A stretch of DNA of 64,000 nt from Hyphomonas pacifica (lineage in GTDB: Bacteria > Pseudomonadota > Alphaproteobacteria > Caulobacterales > Hyphomonadaceae), in the NCBI RefSeq assembly GCF_000682675.1, contig NZ_AWFA01000004.1:28914-92913 (forward strand), in the 5' to 3' direction. The notes under the pieces are model-generated. The model ran no database searches. It was not told where the DNA came from and saw only the letters and a program-made list of their open reading frames with translations. A program made the translations under genes and the position numbers. Of this stretch, positions 46,304-55,350 are shown one piece after another; the first letter of the stretch is position 1, and the number at the start of each line of letters is the position of its first letter.

Positions 46304-47203
46304 TTAGCGGCGCCCTGAAACCTTGAATTCCATCCGGCGGTTTTTCGCCCAGGCTTCATAATTCTCGGCCGGGTCCAGTGGGCGGGATTCGCCATAGCCC
46401 TTCGCCGTCAGCGCGTCAGCATCAACGCCTTTCCCGATCATATACTCCCGCACGGCATCGGCACGCTGCTGAGAAATGATCTCATTATAGTCATTGGAGC
46501 CACGCGAGTCCGTATGCCCCCCGATCTCAATGGCATGATCATCGCAGAGAAGGGCAACGCCCGTCAATGCGTCCAGCAAACTTTGGCTGGTCGGAGAAAC
46601 GATTGCCAGATTGCTCTGGAACAGAATCGTGCGCCCTTCCATCGTTTCGTTGAAAGCAGTCTGGCATGTCTGCCGTGACGCGCCCTTCTGGATCAGCGTG
46701 GCCAACGCCGCGCCAGGGCCGTTCTGGGCTGGCTGCTCCGCCGTCTCCAGGCTGATGCCATCCACAATCAGCGTCACGCCAGACGCCGCCGCATTTTGCT
46801 GCACTGCTGCTTCGCCAGCGGAAAACCCCGTCTGCCTGGCGTCCGCATCTGGCGCAATTCCGGTCAGCACCGCAACAGGCTCGCGCGCATGCAGGCCCAT
46901 CCAGGGAAAACCAAGATCCGGAAAGTTCCGCTCCAGCTCCGCCGCCCAGCCGGATTCTGCAGGAACGGACGCTGCGGTAGAGCGCGGCTTGGTGTCGGCC
47001 TTGCCTGGCAGGGCCGGGCCAGAGACAACAAAACTGCTGCCATCCCAGTAATATTCGCCAGGGGCTAGCTGAACACATTCCGTGCCACCCGCAGAATTCG
47101 CGGAGGCCGCCTTGGCGGCCTCACCGTCTTCCCCGCCACAGGCCACCAAGCTGAGTATCGCCATGCCTGAAACCGCGCCTGTCAGAAGACCGCTGAACTT
47201 CAT
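46304..47203 (-). CDS. OmpA-family lipoprotein
   Basis: A 299-residue envelope protein with a lipoprotein signal (AILSLVAC, cysteine near residue 22) followed by a Gly/Ala-rich linker. The C-terminal OmpA-like peptidoglycan-binding domain has IEIGGHTDSRGSNDYNEIISQQRADAVREY and YGESRPLDPAENYEAWAKNRRMEF. The middle region (100-190) contains YYWDGSSFVVSG-like sequence and no known domain. It could be a housekeeping neighbour rather than part of the catabolic set. Confidence 0.9.
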   Translation of the reverse strand: MKFSGLLTGAVSGMAILSLVACGGEDGEAAKAASANSAGGTECVQLAPGEYYWDGSSFVVSGPALPGKADTKPRSTAASVPAESGWAAELERNFPDLGFPWMGLHAREPVAVLTGIAPDADARQTGFSAGEAAVQQNAAASGVTLIVDGISLETAEQPAQNGPGAALATLIQKGASRQTCQTAFNETMEGRTILFQSNLAIVSPTSQSLLDALTGVALLCDDHAIEIGGHTDSRGSNDYNEIISQQRADAVREYMIGKGVDADALTAKGYGESRPLDPAENYEAWAKNRRMEFKVSGRR

Positions 47204-47320
47204 TCTGCTATCCCTTTCCTGCGTGCCTTCTGCACGTTGTCAGCCTGCAACTCTGCTCAGACTTTCCGGCCTTTATGAGGCATTGTCAAAAAGCTTCGCG
47301 GCTAGGGGGAAGTCCCCGCC

Positions 47321-48625
47321 CTAGTTGCCACCTTTATAGACAGTGCCGCCCTTCATCACAAAATCCACGTCCAGCATCTCGTCAATGTCCTTCAGCGGGT
47401 CACCGTCCACAGCGATGATGTCGGCATATTTCCCGGCCTCAATCGTGCCAATCTGGTTTTCCATTTCAACATGCTCGGATGCGATCACGGTTGCAGAGCG
47501 TAAAGCCTCTTCCGGGGTGAATCCGGCATCCACCATCAGGCCCAGCTCCTGCGCATTGTCGCCATGACGGGACACGCCCGTATCCGTGCCGAAGGCGACG
47601 TTCACGCCACCCTCATGCGCCATGCGCAGCATCTCGATCATGTGAGGGCCGACAATGGCAGCTTTCTCACGGCTTGCCGCCGGCAGCCAGGGCTCGTTCA
47701 CCCACCCGGTCACCGTCGCGCCCGCCAGAACGGTCGGCACCAGCGTTGCGTTATGCTCCTTGAACAGCGCAATCGTTTCCTTATCCGTATAGGAACCATG
47801 CTCGATAGAGTCGACGCCTGCACGCAGGGCCGAGTCGATACCGCCCTTGCCATGCGCGTGCGCCGTCACCTGGCGGCCCATGGAGTGCGCCGCCTCAACG
47901 ATCGCAGTCAGTTCATCATTCGTGAATTGCTGCTCAAGCCCCGCGCGCGTATTGGACAGCACGCCGCCCGTCGCGGTGATCTTGATCACGTCTGCGCCGT
48001 CCTTGATCTGCTGGCGTACAGCCCGGCGGCAATCATCAGCGCCATTGCAGATATTGCTGCCGGTAAACATCGCCATCACGACCGGGGAATAGCCATTGAT
48101 GTCACCATGACCGCCCGTCACCGCGACAGCGCGGCCTGCTGCACGCATACGCGGCCCTGGCACCTTGCCGGATGCAATGGCATCGCGCAGTCCGAAGACT
48201 GCTTCATTGGAGCCGCCAACATCCTGCACGGTCGTGAAGCCGGCCAGCAGCGTCTTGTAGGCAAAGCCTGCGCCCTTGAACGCGCTATCGACATCCGTGT
48301 CCTCGAACATCTCGATGCGGGCCGTCGGGCTAGTCTCGCTGGTGATATGGACATGGCTGTCGATCATGCCCGGCAGCACGTAGGCATCGCGCAGATTGAT
48401 GACTTCCACGCCTCGAGGCACATTTTTATAGCCTGGTTCAACAGAGACAATCTTGCCGTCTTTCACGGTAATTGTCTGCTTGGTCTTGTATCCTTCGCCC
48501 GGAGTCGCCAGCAGGTGGCCTGCATGAATCACTGCGTCCTGAGCCAGTGCCGTCCCCCCCGCGTTCAGCGCCATGCCAGCCACCAGGGCTGCGCCCGCAG
48601 CCGCTTTCATCAGTTTGCCTTGCAT
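47321..48625 (-). CDS. Secreted metal-dependent amidohydrolase
   Basis: A 434-residue amidohydrolase-superfamily enzyme with a signal peptide (LVAGMALNAGGTALAQ), so it acts in the periplasm. The TIM barrel has the first metal motif DSHVHIT, the lysine region DVIKITATGG, HAHGKGG, EHGSYTD and FGTDTGVSRHG. This is the imidazolonepropionase/Xaa-Pro dipeptidase-like branch. ATG 48625 has GAGGGGAG upstream; the TTG at 48643 precedes that site. Substrate unknown. Confidence 0.9.
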   Translation of the reverse strand: MQGKLMKAAAGAALVAGMALNAGGTALAQDAVIHAGHLLATPGEGYKTKQTITVKDGKIVSVEPGYKNVPRGVEVINLRDAYVLPGMIDSHVHITSETSPTARIEMFEDTDVDSAFKGAGFAYKTLLAGFTTVQDVGGSNEAVFGLRDAIASGKVPGPRMRAAGRAVAVTGGHGDINGYSPVVMAMFTGSNICNGADDCRRAVRQQIKDGADVIKITATGGVLSNTRAGLEQQFTNDELTAIVEAAHSMGRQVTAHAHGKGGIDSALRAGVDSIEHGSYTDKETIALFKEHNATLVPTVLAGATVTGWVNEPWLPAASREKAAIVGPHMIEMLRMAHEGGVNVAFGTDTGVSRHGDNAQELGLMVDAGFTPEEALRSATVIASEHVEMENQIGTIEAGKYADIIAVDGDPLKDIDEMLDVDFVMKGGTVYKGGN

Positions 48626-48639
48626 ACTTGGTTCTCCCC

Positions 48640-49677
48640 TCAAGGTTTCAGGATCATCTTCATGGCACCGTTCTCACGGGCATCAAACATTCGATAGGCT
48701 TCCGCCCCCTCTGACAAGGGCATGTGGTGCGAGATCGTTCGCTCCGGCCGCAGTTTGCCCGCCTGCAGCAAGGGCACCAGTTCCGGCCAGTGTTCCGGCA
48801 CCGCGCATGTGCCTGTTCGGAAGGTCAGATTCTTGATGAAGGCCAGCGCCATGGGGAATTTGAAATCCATACTCTGGTTCACGCCGATACAGGAGACCGT
48901 GCCCGCAGACTTCACCAGCTTCAGCGCCAGTTGGATCGCCGGATCCGCGCCGACACACTCCACCACACTATCACACATGCGGCCTTTGGTCTGTTCAGCC
49001 ACCAGCGACTTGGCCTCGGCCGCATCCAGCGCAATCGCGCCCAGCCCCTCGGCCAGGGCCCGGCGCTCTGCCACCAGATCGACCGCGAAGACACGCGCCG
49101 CGCCCATCAGGAAAGCACCCTCCACGGCCATCAGGCCGATCGGGCCGCAGCCGACCACGGCCACCGTATCGCCAGGCTCTATGTCTGCGCCATGCAGACC
49201 ATGCCAAGCGGTCGGCAAATTGTCTGTCAACAGAACGGCCTGATCTTCGGTCACACCGTCCGGAATCTTTGCCATGCCGAAATCGGCGACCGGCACCATG
49301 CAGTATTCCGCCTGCACGCCTTGCAGACTGGGCCCCAGCCCGTAACAGCGCCCGCCGCCTGTTTCGCATTCATTGATGTGGCCTGCCATGCAGGGCGGAC
49401 ACGCCCCGCATCCGACCGCGGCAGAGATCATTACCCTGTCGCCTGTCTTGAAGCGGGATACGCCACTACCGGTCTCCACCACTTCGCCAACGGCCTCGTG
49501 GCCGACACAATAGCCGGTCTCCTCGCTGAAGCCGTGGCCCTCATAGATATGCAGGTCAGATCCGCATATCCCGCAGGCCGTCACCTTCACGATGGCACTC
49601 CGTGTGTCTTCCGGTTTCAGCTCCGGCGCATCGCCGTAGGCGATGTCCCGTGTGCCCTGATACAGCAGGCCCTTCAT
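48640..49677 (-). CDS. Zinc-dependent alcohol dehydrogenase
   Basis: A 345-residue NAD(P)-dependent MDR enzyme. Catalytic zinc ligands lie in CGICGSDLHIYEGH and GHEAVGEV, the structural zinc lobe is CGACPPCMAGHINEC, and the cofactor motif is VAVVGCGPIGLMAVEGA. AGGAGACG precedes the ATG. It sits in the leftward catabolic gene set and probably oxidises a secondary alcohol intermediate. Confidence 0.93.
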   Translation of the reverse strand: MKGLLYQGTRDIAYGDAPELKPEDTRSAIVKVTACGICGSDLHIYEGHGFSEETGYCVGHEAVGEVVETGSGVSRFKTGDRVMISAAVGCGACPPCMAGHINECETGGGRCYGLGPSLQGVQAEYCMVPVADFGMAKIPDGVTEDQAVLLTDNLPTAWHGLHGADIEPGDTVAVVGCGPIGLMAVEGAFLMGAARVFAVDLVAERRALAEGLGAIALDAAEAKSLVAEQTKGRMCDSVVECVGADPAIQLALKLVKSAGTVSCIGVNQSMDFKFPMALAFIKNLTFRTGTCAVPEHWPELVPLLQAGKLRPERTISHHMPLSEGAEAYRMFDARENGAMKMILKP

Positions 49678-49687
49678 CTTTCGTCTC

Positions 49688-50599
49688 CTATGCCGGCAAC
49701 AGCTCTTTCGGATAGTCCGGATAGCTCGCCTTCAGCACACCATGGTTCAGCAGCATGTCCGCCACCAGCTTCTCGCCAGAGGCATCATAGAATTTCGTGC
49801 TGACCCAGTAATTCTCCACGCGACGGCTTTGTGCCAACGCGACGATCTCGCGGCGCAGAATATAGGTCTCGCCCACCAGCAGCGGGCCATCGATCATGCG
49901 CACCTGCAGGTCAGCGAACAGGCCGATGGCCGGTTGCTTGATCGGAAACTTCGCCTTGCGGGCAGTGTAATTGCCCAGCACACTGACCATTTCCAGCGGC
50001 ACGACCGGCTTGCCCCAAGGGCTGGCAGACGCGTCATGGTACAAATCCATCGGCTCGGTAATCACTTTCAGCTTGTCGGCCAGGGAGAATGGGTAAAGGT
50101 CGCCCATGTGCTGATCCGGGCCCATGGTGACGATCTCGTCCTCGGCACCCGTCATGCCGACTTTCATGTCAGACAGGATCACCAGATCGCCCGCCGGGCG
50201 CAGCTTCGCCATCCGCGCTTCCAGCAGCGGTTCGCCATGGTCCGGGCCGATGGAGGCACTGGCTTCCAGAACCGGCGTGCCATCTTCCTTGAAGGCGCGG
50301 CACAGCGTACGCGTCTCGCCGGGGGCCGGACGGTCCACCTCGACGCGCACTTTCTCCCCCTCGAACACCATGTTCAGGAAGTGGCTGGAAAAGCATCCTC
50401 GCTCAAACCAGTCATTGCCCCAGATCTCGACCAGGTAAGGCACGAACTGGCTGAAATGTGTCGGGCCTTCAATCGGGCCGGCCTTGATGCCCAGCCGCTC
50501 GGCTTCGGAATCATCATGCAGGCTCTTGTGACCATCATAGGATTGCTCCTGCAGCATCTGTGCGGGCGCCCGCAACGGGCCTTTCAGTGTCTCGGTCAT
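49688..50599 (-). CDS. Hotdog-fold (MaoC-like) protein
   Basis: A 303-residue protein that looks like two hotdog domains in tandem: the first has GIKAGPIEGPTHFSQFVPYLVEIWG and the second GNYTARKAKFPIKQPAIGLFADLQVRMIDGPLLVGETYILRREI, given here as adjacent conserved pieces. Double-hotdog dehydratases hydrate or dehydrate acyl-CoA. No canonical MaoC D/H pair is obvious to me, so catalytic ability is uncertain. The dehydrogenase gene follows 10 bp downstream. Confidence 0.72.
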   Translation of the reverse strand: MTETLKGPLRAPAQMLQEQSYDGHKSLHDDSEAERLGIKAGPIEGPTHFSQFVPYLVEIWGNDWFERGCFSSHFLNMVFEGEKVRVEVDRPAPGETRTLCRAFKEDGTPVLEASASIGPDHGEPLLEARMAKLRPAGDLVILSDMKVGMTGAEDEIVTMGPDQHMGDLYPFSLADKLKVITEPMDLYHDASASPWGKPVVPLEMVSVLGNYTARKAKFPIKQPAIGLFADLQVRMIDGPLLVGETYILRREIVALAQSRRVENYWVSTKFYDASGEKLVADMLLNHGVLKASYPDYPKELLPA

Positions 50600-50654
50600 G
50601 TTCGCTCCTTCAGGAATGGTGTTAAATGTTTCTAAGTCTCGTCCGGGGCCGCGC

Positions 50655-51890
50655 TCACGCCTTGGCAGGCCGCTCCGATGTCAGCCGCATGCTGACGAAT
50701 GATAAGGTGACCAGCAGGCCTGACAGGCAGAGGCACATCCACGTGATGCCATGCCAGCCCCAATGCTCATACACGCTCGTGCCCGCCCAGCTGGCGATAC
50801 CGCCGCCGATGAACATCAGCACGATATACGCCGTCATCAGGCGCGTGCGGATGCCCTGGGGCTGGCTCAGGAAGGTCATCCGCCCCGTCACATCCACCAG
50901 CGGCCCGACAATGTTCATCAGCACGATGGGAATGATCAGCAGATACAGCGAATGCCCGAACACGCCGAGCAGCGCGACGCCGGAGAAATGTACCAGCGCC
51001 CCGTAAAAGCGCGTGCGCCGCGGGCCCAGCCGGTCTGCCCAGCCGCCAAAGAACGGCGTCGTGATCAGGTTCAGCATCGAAATCGCTGCCAGATAGCCAA
51101 CCGTGTCGGCGCCATAGCCCATTTGCGGGCTCGTTAGGTACAGACCCAGGCCCAGCCAGACGCACAGGAATATCCCGAAGCCCAGCCCCTGGATTACGCC
51201 GGACAGCAACACCTCCGGATACCGGCGCACCACCGGAAACACGGACAGGACAAGAGAGATATAGCTCTGCTTCGGCGTGTCATCCTCAGATGTCTGGCGC
51301 TCATCCATGATGCGCGGCAACAGGAAGGCGACAACGCCCATGATGCCAAAGGCGATATAATACACCACGCGCCAGCCCAGATGCTCGCCCACCCAGCCGC
51401 CGCCGACGCGCGCCACCAGAATGCCGCTCACCACGCCCGTCGCCAACATCGCCGTCACCCGGCCCAGCCGCGCGGCAGGCGCGCGTTTCGAGGCATAGGC
51501 CGGCAGCAGGTACGGTGTAATCGTCGCAAAGCCCAAAAAGGTTGATCCGGCCAGGAACAGCCAGAACTCACTGGCAAACGCCATCACGCCCAAGCCCAGA
51601 AACTGCCCCGCCGCAAAGATCGTCGCCAGCCGCCTGTTCGAAATCCGATCGCCCAGCGGCAGCAGCAGGAAGATGCCCAGTGCCAGCGCGATCTGGTTGA
51701 AGGCAGGCACCATGCCGATTTTGGAGGCGCTGACCCCAAAATCATCTGCCACCAGAGCAATGATCGGGTGAATGTAATAGGCGTTCGCCGTCACCGCCGC
51801 GCAGGCCAGCGTCAGCAGGAACAGATCCCGCTGACTGAGCTGCTGATATTCAGGCCCGCCCCCGGAGGGCCCGTCCGGATCTGGCGTCAC
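50655..51890 (-). CDS. MFS transporter
   Basis: A 411-residue inner-membrane permease with 12 predicted helices. It has the loop 2-3 region LPLGDRISNRRLATIFAAGQ (the G-x-x-x-D-R-x-x-R/K-R type motif) and the related loop 8-9 motif GGWADRLGPRRTRFYG. It probably imports the growth substrate or exports an intermediate. Its start overlaps the stop of the phosphotransferase gene by 4 bp. Confidence 0.92.
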   Translation of the reverse strand: MTPDPDGPSGGGPEYQQLSQRDLFLLTLACAAVTANAYYIHPIIALVADDFGVSASKIGMVPAFNQIALALGIFLLLPLGDRISNRRLATIFAAGQFLGLGVMAFASEFWLFLAGSTFLGFATITPYLLPAYASKRAPAARLGRVTAMLATGVVSGILVARVGGGWVGEHLGWRVVYYIAFGIMGVVAFLLPRIMDERQTSEDDTPKQSYISLVLSVFPVVRRYPEVLLSGVIQGLGFGIFLCVWLGLGLYLTSPQMGYGADTVGYLAAISMLNLITTPFFGGWADRLGPRRTRFYGALVHFSGVALLGVFGHSLYLLIIPIVLMNIVGPLVDVTGRMTFLSQPQGIRTRLMTAYIVLMFIGGGIASWAGTSVYEHWGWHGITWMCLCLSGLLVTLSFVSMRLTSERPAKA

Positions 51891-52975
51891 CCCGGCATCC
51901 CGGCTCTGCGGGCATATTCGGCGGCGAACTTGGCCAGCGGCACAACGCGCGCGGCATTGCTTTCCGCATTCGCACTATTGGCCGTACCGTCCCTCACTCG
52001 GCCAATGATACCCTGCAGAATGCCCGCCAGGCGGAAACCATTATAGGCAAAGTAATAGTCCAGCTCCGGCAGGCCATCACGACCCGTATGCTTGCAATAG
52101 AGGTCGACATATTCTTCCATTGTGGGAATGCCCCACGCCTCAAGATCGTCGATTGCCATGATGGAACCGCGCGTGGAGTCACCAGGCGGCATCACCCAGT
52201 TCATCAGGTGATAGGAAAAGTCCGCCAGCGGATCGCCCAGCGTGCACAGCTCCCAGTCCAGTACGGCGATCACTTTCGGCTCTGTCGGATGCAGCACCAT
52301 ATTGTCCAGGCGATAGTCCCCATGCACGATGGTGGTCCTGTCGCCCGGCGGAATGTTCTTCGGCAGCCATTCGATCAACTGCTCCATCTCCGGGATATGG
52401 ATCGTTTCGGAGGCCTTGTACTGTTTCGTCCAGCGATGGATCTGGCGGGCCACATAGTCGCCCTCCTTGCCAAAGCCTTCCAGGCCCGCGGCGCGCCAGT
52501 CGACATTGTGCAGGTCCGCAAAGGTCTTCACCTTTGCCTCATAGATCTTGCGGCGCATTGCCGGCTCATAATCGGGCAGCGTGCCATCCCACAGGATGCG
52601 GCCTTCCACCATGTCCATGACATAGAACATCGTGCCGATGACATCCTCGTCCTCACACAGGCCATAGGGGCGCGCGACCGGATAGCCGAGCGGGTAGAGC
52701 GCGCTGATGACGCGAAATTCGCGGTCTACGGCATGGGCGCTCGGCAACAACTTGCCCGGCGGCTTGCGGCGCATGACATATTTCTTGGTTGGCGTGACCA
52801 GCTGATAGGTCGGATTGGACTGCCCGCCCTTGAACTGGCGCACTTCCAGAGGGCCCTGATAGCCCTCGACATTGGCTTCCATCCAGGCCGCCAGCTTGGA
52901 CTCATCGAATTTATGCGACTCCGCGACAGGCTTGGTGCCTGTAAACAATTCCGCGGCGGTTTCTCCCTCGGCCAT
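51887..52975 (-). CDS. APH-fold phosphotransferase (LvaA/ACAD10-like)
   Basis: A 362-residue kinase-like protein of the aminoglycoside phosphotransferase fold. The catalytic loop is VHGDYRLDNMV and the metal-binding segment VLDWELCTLGDPLADFSYH; the N-lobe has KGGQSNPTYQLVTPTKKYVMRRKPPG. This subgroup (with ACAD10/11 N-terminal domains and LvaA of Pseudomonas putida) phosphorylates hydroxyacyl-CoA intermediates rather than antibiotics. ATG 52975 has AGAGGG upstream. It is first in the leftward catabolic set, coupled to the MFS gene. Confidence 0.9.
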   Translation of the reverse strand: MAEGETAAELFTGTKPVAESHKFDESKLAAWMEANVEGYQGPLEVRQFKGGQSNPTYQLVTPTKKYVMRRKPPGKLLPSAHAVDREFRVISALYPLGYPVARPYGLCEDEDVIGTMFYVMDMVEGRILWDGTLPDYEPAMRRKIYEAKVKTFADLHNVDWRAAGLEGFGKEGDYVARQIHRWTKQYKASETIHIPEMEQLIEWLPKNIPPGDRTTIVHGDYRLDNMVLHPTEPKVIAVLDWELCTLGDPLADFSYHLMNWVMPPGDSTRGSIMAIDDLEAWGIPTMEEYVDLYCKHTGRDGLPELDYYFAYNGFRLAGILQGIIGRVRDGTANSANAESNAARVVPLAKFAAEYARRAGMPG

Positions 52976-53084
52976 TTTCTGCCCTCTTTTTTCCAACTTT
53001 ACCTGCCACACCATACCTACGGCTTACGCCACGCCAAGGCCTTCCCCTGCGTCCGTATGACCGCCATCAGGAAAGGCGCGCACC

Positions 53085-53351
53085 ATGCGCAAGATCGAAA
53101 CCCTTGTGACAGTTCTGACATTTATAACCGCCGTAACTATTACACTCACCGCTTTATTGGCCATCATTTTCTGTCGGCAGGTCATATGGGCTGTTCAATC
53201 CACGCACATTGTCCGCGCCACGAAGACAAAATCTGCGCCCATGCGCCTTTTGTCCGCCGTCAGGGAACAGGACACATCCAGCCTCATGACCCAGCCGATG
53301 CCCCATGCTGCATCAACAGATTCGCCCGCGCTGCCTCAACTCTCCCATTGA
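53085..53351 (+). CDS. Possible small single-helix membrane protein
   Basis: An 88-codon frame encoding one strong hydrophobic helix (LVTVLTFITAVTITLTALLA) after a short basic N-terminus, then a polar tail. AAAGG lies about 8 bases upstream of the ATG. A short GC hairpin with a T-run directly after the stop supports a transcription unit. No family recognised. Confidence 0.4.
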   Translation: MRKIETLVTVLTFITAVTITLTALLAIIFCRQVIWAVQSTHIVRATKTKSAPMRLLSAVREQDTSSLMTQPMPHAASTDSPALPQLSH

Positions 53352-53352
53352 C

Positions 53353-53372
53353 GCGCGGGGCGGCGCGCTTTT
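53353..53372 (+). terminator. Short GC hairpin with T-run
   Basis: GCGCG pairs with CGCGC (53364-53368) and is followed by TTTT, 1 bp after the stop of the small membrane ORF. Confidence 0.35.
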
Positions 53373-53411
53373 GTCTGCGGGCCTGAACTGCGCACATAAT
53401 GAGGCACGCAC

Positions 53412-53684
53412 ATGGTCCTGAACCGCGTCAAAGGTATCTTCCGCAAGCGCCCGGCAGACGCCCCGCCGTCGCCTCCACCCCCGCCGGACGTCACCATCAT
53501 CCAGAGCGATGATTTCCGCATGCCGGGCCGCGCGCTGGACAGCCTCAATCGCTGGCTAAGCCTTGTCGTGAATGTCGCCATTCTGATCGCCCTGATCGTG
53601 CTGATCTTTGAGTTGCGCAAGCCTTTCGCCACCACGGAAGGCAGCCTGCAGCCCCCTGCTGCCACAGACAGCGCACCCGAATAA
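53412..53684 (+). CDS. Small membrane protein with proline-rich N-terminus
   Basis: A 90-residue protein: basic start (VLNRVKGIFRKRPAD), a proline run (PPSPPPPPD), one hydrophobic helix at about 48-66 (LSLVVNVAILIALIVLIFEL) and a short polar tail. GAGGC lies upstream of the ATG. Probably a real small inner-membrane protein; function unknown. Confidence 0.55.
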   Translation: MVLNRVKGIFRKRPADAPPSPPPPPDVTIIQSDDFRMPGRALDSLNRWLSLVVNVAILIALIVLIFELRKPFATTEGSLQPPAATDSAPE

Positions 53685-53780
53685 TTGCCTCCAAAATTAA
53701 ACTCAGCGTTTGAGATCACACGGAAAGCCGTCTAGGTTTCCTGCCAAGGGGCGTATCCACTTCGATACGAGGCTAAATAT

Positions 53781-55292
53781 ATGCACTTACGAGTTTCCGT
53801 GGCCGCGGCGGCGCTACTGTCAGCGTGCTCCACCGGCATGCCCATGTCTGCGCCCGCGCTGCTGCCCTCTGACACGCTCAGCTTTTCCCCCGCCAGCCCA
53901 GACAGTCTCGAAACCGTGCGGATAGAGCTGACCGTGCAGGCAGACACAGACGGAGAGACGGTTTTCCTCTTCCCTGAAGCCTGGGGACCGGACGAAAATC
54001 TCGGCCAGCTCGTCTGGAACCGCGCTGTATTTGACGCCGCCACCGGGGCCGCCCTGCCAGCTGAGATAGATGAGAACCGTGTCATCGTCAGCGCCGTGCC
54101 GGACCAGATTCTCAAACTCAGCTATGACATCCGCCAGGATTATCAGGGCCTGCCGCAATGGGGCGTCCAGCGAACGCCCGGCATGCGCCCGGTGTTGCAG
54201 CCCACCTATGCCTCGCTGATCGGGCACACCATCCTGCCCTCGGTCGAAGGCCGCGATCCGGAACTTCGCGTCACCTTCACCGGCTTCCCCCTCGGCGCAG
54301 CCTTCAGCCAGCCCACGCCGAGTGGCACCTCCGCCCCCATCGCGCTCTCCACAGCACAGGACAGCCTCTACGCCTTCGGCGCCTACCGCTTCGGGGAAAC
54401 CGATACCGGCGTGCGCACCGCGATCCTGGGGGAGTGGACCCTGCCGGATGCCGACATCGCCTTCACCACGTCCAGCGTGTTGAGCCTCGCTGGAGAGGCC
54501 TTTGAAGACGCCGCCTTTGACCAGTACTTCCTGGCCGTCACACCTCTGCCAGACCTGCCGGAAGGCTCCTCAGTCATCGGCACCGGCCTTACCGAATCCT
54601 TCCTCCTGCTCGCCACCCGTAATGCAGACCCGGAAAATCTGACCCACACAATCACGCACGAAATCCTCCATGAATGGATCACACGCCGCATGGGCCAGAC
54701 CGATGAGGCAACAGACCCGGCCCGCATGTGGTTCACGGAAGGCTTCACCGAATACTACACCCAACTCACCCTGCTCGGCTCTGGCGAGACCAGCCTTGAG
54801 GAATTCCTGCAGAACATGAATGCTCTCTGGGCGGAGTATGAAGCCTCCCCCGTCAACACAATGCCTGCAGGCGATCTGATCGACCACATCTGGGACAGCC
54901 GCGAAACCGAACGCCTGCCCTATCAGCGCGGCGCTATGCTCGCCTTGCACTGGGATACGCTCGCCCGCGCCGAGGGCCGCAGTCTGGATGATGCCATCGC
55001 CGCGCTGCTGGACCGGGCAGAAACCATCCGCGAGACGGGCGAAGCACCGCTGCTGCCAGATGACGCTATCCATGCCGCGGTCGAAACCGTCATCGGTCCG
55101 CGCTTTGAGGCCGATCTCGCCACCTATATCCAGGGCGGCGCGAAAATCCCCCTCACGGCCCTTACCTTGCCAGATTGCCTGAGCGTGGAGTCTCGGCCAG
55201 AAGCCCCGTCCCGGCTCGTCCTTGTGCCCGGCGCAGACAGGGCCGTCTGCCGCGCCACCCTTGCCGGGCCGTTCGCCCGTCAGGCCCGCTGA
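53781..55292 (+). CDS. Lipoprotein metallopeptidase-like protein (gluzincin, M61-like)
   Basis: A 503-residue exported protein. The lipoprotein signal ends in ALLSAC (cysteine near residue 15). The C-terminal half carries the gluzincin zinc site HEILH (H293, E294, H297) with the third ligand E320 in WFTEGFTEYY, as in M1/M61 aminopeptidases. The N-terminal half is probably beta-sandwich. It is likely an envelope-anchored peptidase; substrate unknown. No operon partner is obvious, although the ABC-F gene follows 58 bp downstream. Confidence 0.85.
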   Translation: MHLRVSVAAAALLSACSTGMPMSAPALLPSDTLSFSPASPDSLETVRIELTVQADTDGETVFLFPEAWGPDENLGQLVWNRAVFDAATGAALPAEIDENRVIVSAVPDQILKLSYDIRQDYQGLPQWGVQRTPGMRPVLQPTYASLIGHTILPSVEGRDPELRVTFTGFPLGAAFSQPTPSGTSAPIALSTAQDSLYAFGAYRFGETDTGVRTAILGEWTLPDADIAFTTSSVLSLAGEAFEDAAFDQYFLAVTPLPDLPEGSSVIGTGLTESFLLLATRNADPENLTHTITHEILHEWITRRMGQTDEATDPARMWFTEGFTEYYTQLTLLGSGETSLEEFLQNMNALWAEYEASPVNTMPAGDLIDHIWDSRETERLPYQRGAMLALHWDTLARAEGRSLDDAIAALLDRAETIRETGEAPLLPDDAIHAAVETVIGPRFEADLATYIQGGAKIPLTALTLPDCLSVESRPEAPSRLVLVPGADRAVCRATLAGPFARQAR

Positions 55293-55350
55293 CCGGGGTC
55301 TCAACACACCCGCTCTTGCATTCGCGCGGCGCTCTAGTAGACCGCCGCGC

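Noticed and set aside
47564..48697. 377-codon open frame antisense to the amidohydrolase
   Set aside because: Shadow with His/Arg-rich translation; the opposite strand has a full amidohydrolase with signal peptide.
51887..52975. Aminoglycoside resistance gene
   Set aside because: The APH fold is present, but the subgroup motifs and catabolic context fit acyl-CoA-related kinases rather than antibiotic phosphotransferases.
52088..53386. 432-codon open frame antisense to the phosphotransferase
   Set aside because: Shadow; it also runs through the promoter region and a separate small ORF without translation signals.
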